Below are positions 20,233 through 24,308 of a DNA stretch of 24,308 bases, in pieces (position 1 is the first letter of the stretch; each line of letters begins with the position of its first letter). The stretch is from a virus. Location of the stretch: positions 1-24,308 of the IMG/VR virus record IMGVR_UViG_3300042556_002555, one strand, 5' to 3'. The notes beneath the pieces are model-generated. The model was not told where the DNA came from and did no database searches. It worked only from the letters and a program-made list of their open reading frames with translations. The translations under genes and the position numbers were made by a program.

Positions 20233-21849
20233 ATGACAAACAAAAACCAACAATTAGATGAATTTGCGCCACCTGCAAATTCAGCTACCGTTGAACCTTC
20301 AGCAGGTCTTTTGCCAGATGGCACGGTTGATCGAGAAGGCGCAATGGCAAAAGCCGACTTATTCAAACTATCAAATTATAGTTATAAATTATTTAAAAAA
20401 ATTAATGATGAAGATCAATTAGAAGCATGGATCCAAGCTAAAATTACCAAAGCTGCTGATTATATTGCATCAGTATATCATTATTTAGAATATGAAATGA
20501 AATTCAGTGAGTACGGAAAAAAACTAGAAAATAGTGATATGTACACTGAAAGTGAAAAACAAATCATCCAACAAAAATTAAATGAAGCTCGTGCTGCCGT
20601 AAAAGCATTGAAAGTTACACAAGCTAGTAAATTATTGGAAGGTACATCTGCTAAAAAAGATAAAGATTTCGCAGCATTGGCAGCACCAGTGGATAAAATT
20701 ACATATGCCGATAAAATTGCGGGTGCCAACAAAAAAGCGAAAGCAGCAACATCAAAAGTTGCAAAAGAAGGGTTGGCAGAAGATAATTATTCAGACGATG
20801 ATGATTATGTAAAACGTCCATATATGCCGAAATCTGGTAAATATGCTGATAGTCCATTTTATGATCCAGCAGATGCAGAAGAAGATGCAGAAAAAGCATA
20901 TAAAGACGGTATTAAAAAAAGAGAACAAGCTAGAAAAAATAAAAATAAAAAAGATATTGATGAATCTGCAAAACCAAGTGCTGGATTATCAAAAGCTAAA
21001 AAATCTGCAACCGTTGAAAAAGATAAAAAACGTGGTGATATTGGTAAACCAGGAAAAAACTTCGAAAAAGTAGCTTCTAAAGCTGCTAAAAAATATGGTT
21101 CAAAAAAAGCAGGTGATAAAGTAGCGGCTGCTGCAATGTGGAATAACATTAAAGAAGGTGTCGAAATTTCTTTTGGCGAAGGTGTATATGCAGCAGATGC
21201 TCAACAAACCGAAGACCTGTCAGGTGATGTTGCAAAATTAAATAAACCAGAAAAATTCTCACCAGTAGTACCAAAAAATATCAAAGGTGCTAGACCAGCT
21301 GGTAATACCTGGGATCCTGATCCAGATGAATATTCTGCAGGAGTGAGTGATCCAACAAAATCTGTTAACAATATTAAACCATCGCCATCAAAAACAGATA
21401 TTCATCCAGCAATTGCTAAATTGCAAAAAACCCATCCAAAATTATATGCATATATGATTAAAACCCCGGGTTCTATGCAAAAATTTTTAAGTAATTCTAG
21501 TTATGCAATAGACTTGTTAACTAAACCAGAATTTCAACCAGTTTTCAAAGAAGATCAACAACTTGATGAATTAAATTTAAAACCTTGGGAAAAGCAAAGT
21601 CCATTTTCTGAAAAGGGTTATAAAGGTGTTGCACGTCGTCAAGAAACTAAAATGAAAGATGCTGAAATAGCAACGGATGCCGCTGATGAAAAAGGTGATA
21701 ACGCTGGAATTAAAAAAGCTGGTCAAGAGTGGAGACAAGCCAAAGCAAGAAAAGAAAAAGCTGAAAGAAAAGCTTCACTAGCTAAAAAAGAATCAATTAA
21801 TGAATCATCTGAAGTATCGGCAATTAAAATATTAAGCGGATTACAGTAA
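20233..21849 (+). CDS. Large lysine-rich modular protein, probable virion-internal protein
   Basis: A 538-residue, highly charged protein. Residues about 35-130 are a helical block I recall from T4-like marine phages (KADLFKLSNYSYKLFKKIND; LEAWIQAKITKAADYIASVY; HYLEYEMKF). A second module at about 270-310 is KNFEKVASKAAKKYGSKKAG and DKVAAAAMWNNIKEG. The remainder is disordered, rich in Lys, Ala, Asp and Glu, including a DDDD patch (about 188) and a helical charged C-terminus (KARKEKAERKASLAKKE). LDE follows MTNKNQQ at the N-terminus (8-10), and the QQLDE peptide recurs near residue 443, so both could be prohead-protease sites. The start at 20233 is set by TGGAG; an in-frame ATG at 20221 is less well placed. 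The next gene overlaps by one base. Confidence 0.85.
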   Translation: MTNKNQQLDEFAPPANSATVEPSAGLLPDGTVDREGAMAKADLFKLSNYSYKLFKKINDEDQLEAWIQAKITKAADYIASVYHYLEYEMKFSEYGKKLENSDMYTESEKQIIQQKLNEARAAVKALKVTQASKLLEGTSAKKDKDFAALAAPVDKITYADKIAGANKKAKAATSKVAKEGLAEDNYSDDDDYVKRPYMPKSGKYADSPFYDPADAEEDAEKAYKDGIKKREQARKNKNKKDIDESAKPSAGLSKAKKSATVEKDKKRGDIGKPGKNFEKVASKAAKKYGSKKAGDKVAAAAMWNNIKEGVEISFGEGVYAADAQQTEDLSGDVAKLNKPEKFSPVVPKNIKGARPAGNTWDPDPDEYSAGVSDPTKSVNNIKPSPSKTDIHPAIAKLQKTHPKLYAYMIKTPGSMQKFLSNSSYAIDLLTKPEFQPVFKEDQQLDELNLKPWEKQSPFSEKGYKGVARRQETKMKDAEIATDAADEKGDNAGIKKAGQEWRQAKARKEKAERKASLAKKESINESSEVSAIKILSGLQ

Positions 21850-22526
21850 TGGATATGAAAAAAATTCTACAGGCACTAGATGGTACTGCCGTTAAACCAG
21901 TAGAAGGTGCAAATGATATGAAACAATTCATGAGCATAATTAACGAGGGGGCTAATCCACACAAGGTTAGCCTTCCTGTTCAAATGGCTATGCAACATTA
22001 TTCTACCCTGGTAATAAAAGAGCAACCTAAACCATCATTACTAAAACAATATTTTGCAGAAGCAGAAGAAACTTTGCAACAAGCAAAAGCAGTTGAAAAG
22101 AAAAAACTCAACCAATTTGCAAGAACCATTGCTGAACGTGTTCAAATGAAAGAATCAGCAATTCCCGGGCATTCTGCTGGATTTACTGGTGGTGTTGGTC
22201 CAGGAGCGCAAAGTAATTTGCCAATGGAAGATATAGATAATCCGAAAGATATTGTTAAGATGGATATACCATTACTAATTCGTTTATTAGAATATGCACG
22301 TGAAGATGCTAAAACTGATATGGATTTGCATAATGTTACTGAAAAATTAATTGATTTTAGCAAACAGGGTGATGTATTGACCATGGATCAGTATGATGCG
22401 ATTGTCGGTGAACAAAAACTTCTCCCAAATCCAACCAATGAAAGTTGTTGGAACGGATACAAACAAGTCGGGATGAAAAAGAAAGGTGCAAAAAATGTAC
22501 CTAACTGTGTCCCAAAGGGAAAATAA
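21849..22526 (+). CDS. Conserved phage protein with CWNGY-type C-terminal motif, likely virion protein
   Basis: A 225-residue protein. MDMKKILQALDGT at the N-terminus parallels the next gene's MDIRNILNTIDN. The middle has IPLLIRLLEYAREDAKTDMD and LHNVTEKLIDFSKQGDVLTM, a helical block I recall from T4-like marine phages. The C-terminus CWNGYKQVGMKKKGAKNVPN followed by CVPKGK is a short two-cysteine motif seen in many marine phage proteins. INE followed by G (31-33) is a possible processing site. The start and stop each share one base with a neighbour (TAATG), so the three large genes are translated as one unit. Confidence 0.83.
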   Translation: MDMKKILQALDGTAVKPVEGANDMKQFMSIINEGANPHKVSLPVQMAMQHYSTLVIKEQPKPSLLKQYFAEAEETLQQAKAVEKKKLNQFARTIAERVQMKESAIPGHSAGFTGGVGPGAQSNLPMEDIDNPKDIVKMDIPLLIRLLEYAREDAKTDMDLHNVTEKLIDFSKQGDVLTMDQYDAIVGEQKLLPNPTNESCWNGYKQVGMKKKGAKNVPNCVPKGK

Positions 22527-24169
22527 TGGATATTAGAAATATTTTAAATACAATAGATAATATATCTGAGGGTGTGTTTGATAATCAAGAAGTAGCTGAT
22601 AAGAATAAACAAGCCCAAGCTGATTTGGAAAAATGGCAGACTGATCGAAAAGCATCACAAGAAGCCGAGATTAATCAAATTAAAGCATTGATAAATCAGT
22701 ATGCTAAATTAAAAGGTATTAATTACACTGTTAAGGAATCTATCTCACGAGAATTAATTGAAAGTTTCGGGTATGAATATGATGACTTATTACAAGAATA
22801 TAGTAAAGAGCAATTTAAAAGTGATGCAGCTGATTTTGGCAGAGGTGTAGCATCAGGTGCTACATTGGGATATGCACCAGAAATAGCAGCGAAAATTAGA
22901 TCAGCGACTGGTGATATTAGTTACGAAGATGCCCTTAAACAAGAAATAGAAAAAAATAATGCTGCAAAAAAACGTAGTCCGTGGTTGTATGATGCTGGCT
23001 CATTTGCACCATCAATGGCGGTCGGTGGACCACTTGGGTGGGGATTAGCAGCTGCTGATTTGGCATATGGGAAGGATGAATTGGCAAACCCATTTGCTGA
23101 TGATAAAGCGCCTACTGCAACACCTGATACCAAGCAAACCTCAACCCAGGTTGATAATTCAGCAAAACCGGCTGCTACTAATGATGGTAATCATATTGAG
23201 AATCAAGCTAGTCCACATGATATAGTTTCAGAACTTCAAACAAAGCTGATCAATGCTGGATTTGATGTTGGGCCAACTGGCTCAGATGGGAAATTTGGTG
23301 ATAAGACCGTAGCTGCATTAAAACAATATACAGCCTCTAAAAAACTACCATCTGATTTAGAAGCATATGTGAAATTAGTAGGAGATGCGGCAAATGATGA
23401 AGTTAAAGCAGCTGTAACCGAAGCGGAGAAAATTGCAGCATTGCGAAAAACACTAGATGCGCTAGATGAAGGCTGGAAAACTGCTGCTATTACCGGTGCG
23501 GTGAATGCTGCAAAGAATTTCGGCAGAGGTATTGGTAATAAATCCACAGTTGGGCGCAAGCTTACACAAGCAGAAAAAGACGCAGGGTATGCAAAATCAT
23601 TAGAAAAAGGTGATGTGGAATTTGTAAACCCATACCATCAACCATCAAATGCTGACAACTTTGCAAATAAACTTGGAAAAGGCACTAGAGGAGCTGCAAT
23701 TTTTGGTGGCAAAGCGGCTGCTAAAGCTGCGGTACTGAGTGGCAAAGCCGCCGTATTTGGTGCTGGACTCGCGGCCAAAATTGGTGGGAAACTTGCTAAA
23801 TTTGCTGGCAATCACAAAATTGCAACAATATTAGCGGGATTAGCATTGTATGGATATACATTTAATCCAGAGGGTAATATTGTTGTTTCAAATGATACCG
23901 CACCAGATATTAAACCAGATATTAAACCAGATACCACCACTAATCAGCATGGCAAACCAGATATATCTGCTCCATCTAATATCCCCGGTAACTCAGAGAA
24001 ACCATCTGAACCTACCAATGCGCCAGGAATTGGTGGTAATACACCAGAATTATCACAACTTTCGTCACAAATTGACTGGTTGATTAAGTATGCAAGTACT
24101 GACACATCACCAGCATTGGCTCAAGAGCTATCCAGCTTAAAAAGTCAATGGGATCAATTAAAGAAATAA
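22526..24169 (+). CDS. Virion-internal-type protein with peptidoglycan-binding-like and hydrophobic segments
   Basis: A 547-residue mosaic protein. The leader MDIRNILNTIDNISEG ends in a possible prohead-protease site (ISE, 13-15). Residues 103-170 (FGRGVASGATLGYAPEIAAK; YEDALKQEIEKNNAAKKR; SFAPSMAVGGPLGWG) resemble a glycine/alanine-rich module of phage and prophage virion proteins thought to contact membranes. Residues about 232-275 look like a peptidoglycan-binding domain (IVSELQTKLINAGFDVG, DGKFGDKTVAALKQYTASK). Two Ala/Gly-rich hydrophobic stretches (388-420 and 431-446) may insert in membranes. A Pro/Asp/Thr-rich linker with IKPDIKPDT follows, then a short coiled C-terminus. The pattern suits a protein ejected with DNA or attached to the tail tip; this is inference. 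A terminator lies 1 base after the stop. Confidence 0.8.
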   Translation: MDIRNILNTIDNISEGVFDNQEVADKNKQAQADLEKWQTDRKASQEAEINQIKALINQYAKLKGINYTVKESISRELIESFGYEYDDLLQEYSKEQFKSDAADFGRGVASGATLGYAPEIAAKIRSATGDISYEDALKQEIEKNNAAKKRSPWLYDAGSFAPSMAVGGPLGWGLAAADLAYGKDELANPFADDKAPTATPDTKQTSTQVDNSAKPAATNDGNHIENQASPHDIVSELQTKLINAGFDVGPTGSDGKFGDKTVAALKQYTASKKLPSDLEAYVKLVGDAANDEVKAAVTEAEKIAALRKTLDALDEGWKTAAITGAVNAAKNFGRGIGNKSTVGRKLTQAEKDAGYAKSLEKGDVEFVNPYHQPSNADNFANKLGKGTRGAAIFGGKAAAKAAVLSGKAAVFGAGLAAKIGGKLAKFAGNHKIATILAGLALYGYTFNPEGNIVVSNDTAPDIKPDIKPDTTTNQHGKPDISAPSNIPGNSEKPSEPTNAPGIGGNTPELSQLSSQIDWLIKYASTDTSPALAQELSSLKSQWDQLKK

Positions 24170-24170
24170 T

Positions 24171-24196
24171 AATGGCGGGAAATCCCGCCATTTTCC
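24171..24196 (+). terminator. Terminator after the head-protein unit
   Basis: AATGGCGGG (24171-24179) and CCCGCCATT (24184-24192) form a 9-bp GC-rich stem with loop AAAT, followed by TTTT overlapping the last arm. Confidence 0.9.
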
Positions 24197-24206
24197 TCTA
24201 AATCAC

Positions 24207-24235
24207 TTGACAACTATCCTGCATTATTGTATAAT
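24207..24235 (+). promoter_or_regulatory. Perfect-consensus sigma-70 promoter
   Basis: TTGACA (24207-24212), 17 bases, TATAAT (24230-24235): full match to consensus. The expected start near 24242 gives a 27-base leader containing AAGGAG before the ATG at 24269, the same geometry as the promoters at 7552 and 12956. Confidence 0.9.
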
Positions 24236-24268
24236 AAATTTTTTTAATCACTCATATAAGGAGATATC

Positions 24269-24308
24269 ATGAGTCGTTCGTATGGACCAGAAGAAAAAGC
24301 TAAACTAG
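24269..24308 (+). CDS. Start of an early gene, cut by the window edge
   Basis: Only 13 codons are present (MSRSYGPEEKAKL). AAGGAG at an ideal distance and a consensus promoter make this a real start. The N-terminus is reminiscent of small T4-like phage DNA-binding proteins such as DsbA, but 13 residues cannot establish this. Confidence 0.75.
   Translation, partial: MSRSYGPEEKAKL

Overview
The window is a densely packed, AT-rich (about one third G+C by eye) piece of a T4-like myovirus genome. The main indicators are a gp44-type clamp-loader ATPase, a gp31/GroES-type co-chaperonin, PhoH, UvdE, an NUMOD-type HNH homing endonuclease, marine-type tail/structural proteins, and T4-style late promoter boxes (TATAAATA or GATAAATA) upstream of structural, lysis and head-type genes. 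A paired inner-membrane spanin and spanin lipoprotein imply a Gram-negative host. The second promoter class (TTGACA, 17 bp, TATAAT or close) implies ordinary host sigma-70 recognition of early genes.

Layout. 1-2308: a uvdE locus invaded by an HNH endonuclease gene. A frameshifted 5' uvdE fragment lies on one side and a complete, apparently chimeric uvdE on the other, followed by a small conserved phage gene. 2334-2702 (minus): a small protein with two dockerin-like EF-hand loops and an AT-hook-like tail. 2799-6330: late structural genes. 6340-7537: a DnaE-like mini-protein without catalytic aspartates, a small conserved protein and a GroES-like co-chaperonin. 7612-8735: clamp loader and a DUF2061 membrane protein from a sigma-70 promoter. 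8763-9479 (minus): phoH. 9625-12948: two conserved phage proteins, then a lysis cassette (GH19-like endolysin, i-spanin, o-spanin, holin, small secreted protein). 13018-16161: dnaJ and clpA from a consensus sigma-70 promoter. 16214-18826: a small conserved protein followed by three overlapping genes from three different nucleotidyltransferase superfamilies. 18841-24169: a run of lysine-rich, modular, probably virion-internal proteins. 24269-end: the start of another early gene.

How it works together. Early-type units (clamp loader; DnaJ/ClpA; the last gene) alternate with late-type units (tail, lysis, nucleotidyltransferase and head-protein groups), separated by strong hairpin terminators. 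At three boundaries the promoter of the next unit, or part of it, sits inside the terminator hairpin of the previous one. The phage brings its own protein-folding and unfolding set (GroES-like, DnaJ, ClpA with a ClpP-docking loop), DNA repair (UvdE) and replication functions. Several proteins in the last third carry N-terminal leaders ending in (I/L)xE, the cleavage signal of T4-type prohead protease, suggesting that they are packaged in the capsid. No tRNA, CRISPR array or insertion sequence was seen, and no gene-free stretch exceeds 300 bases.
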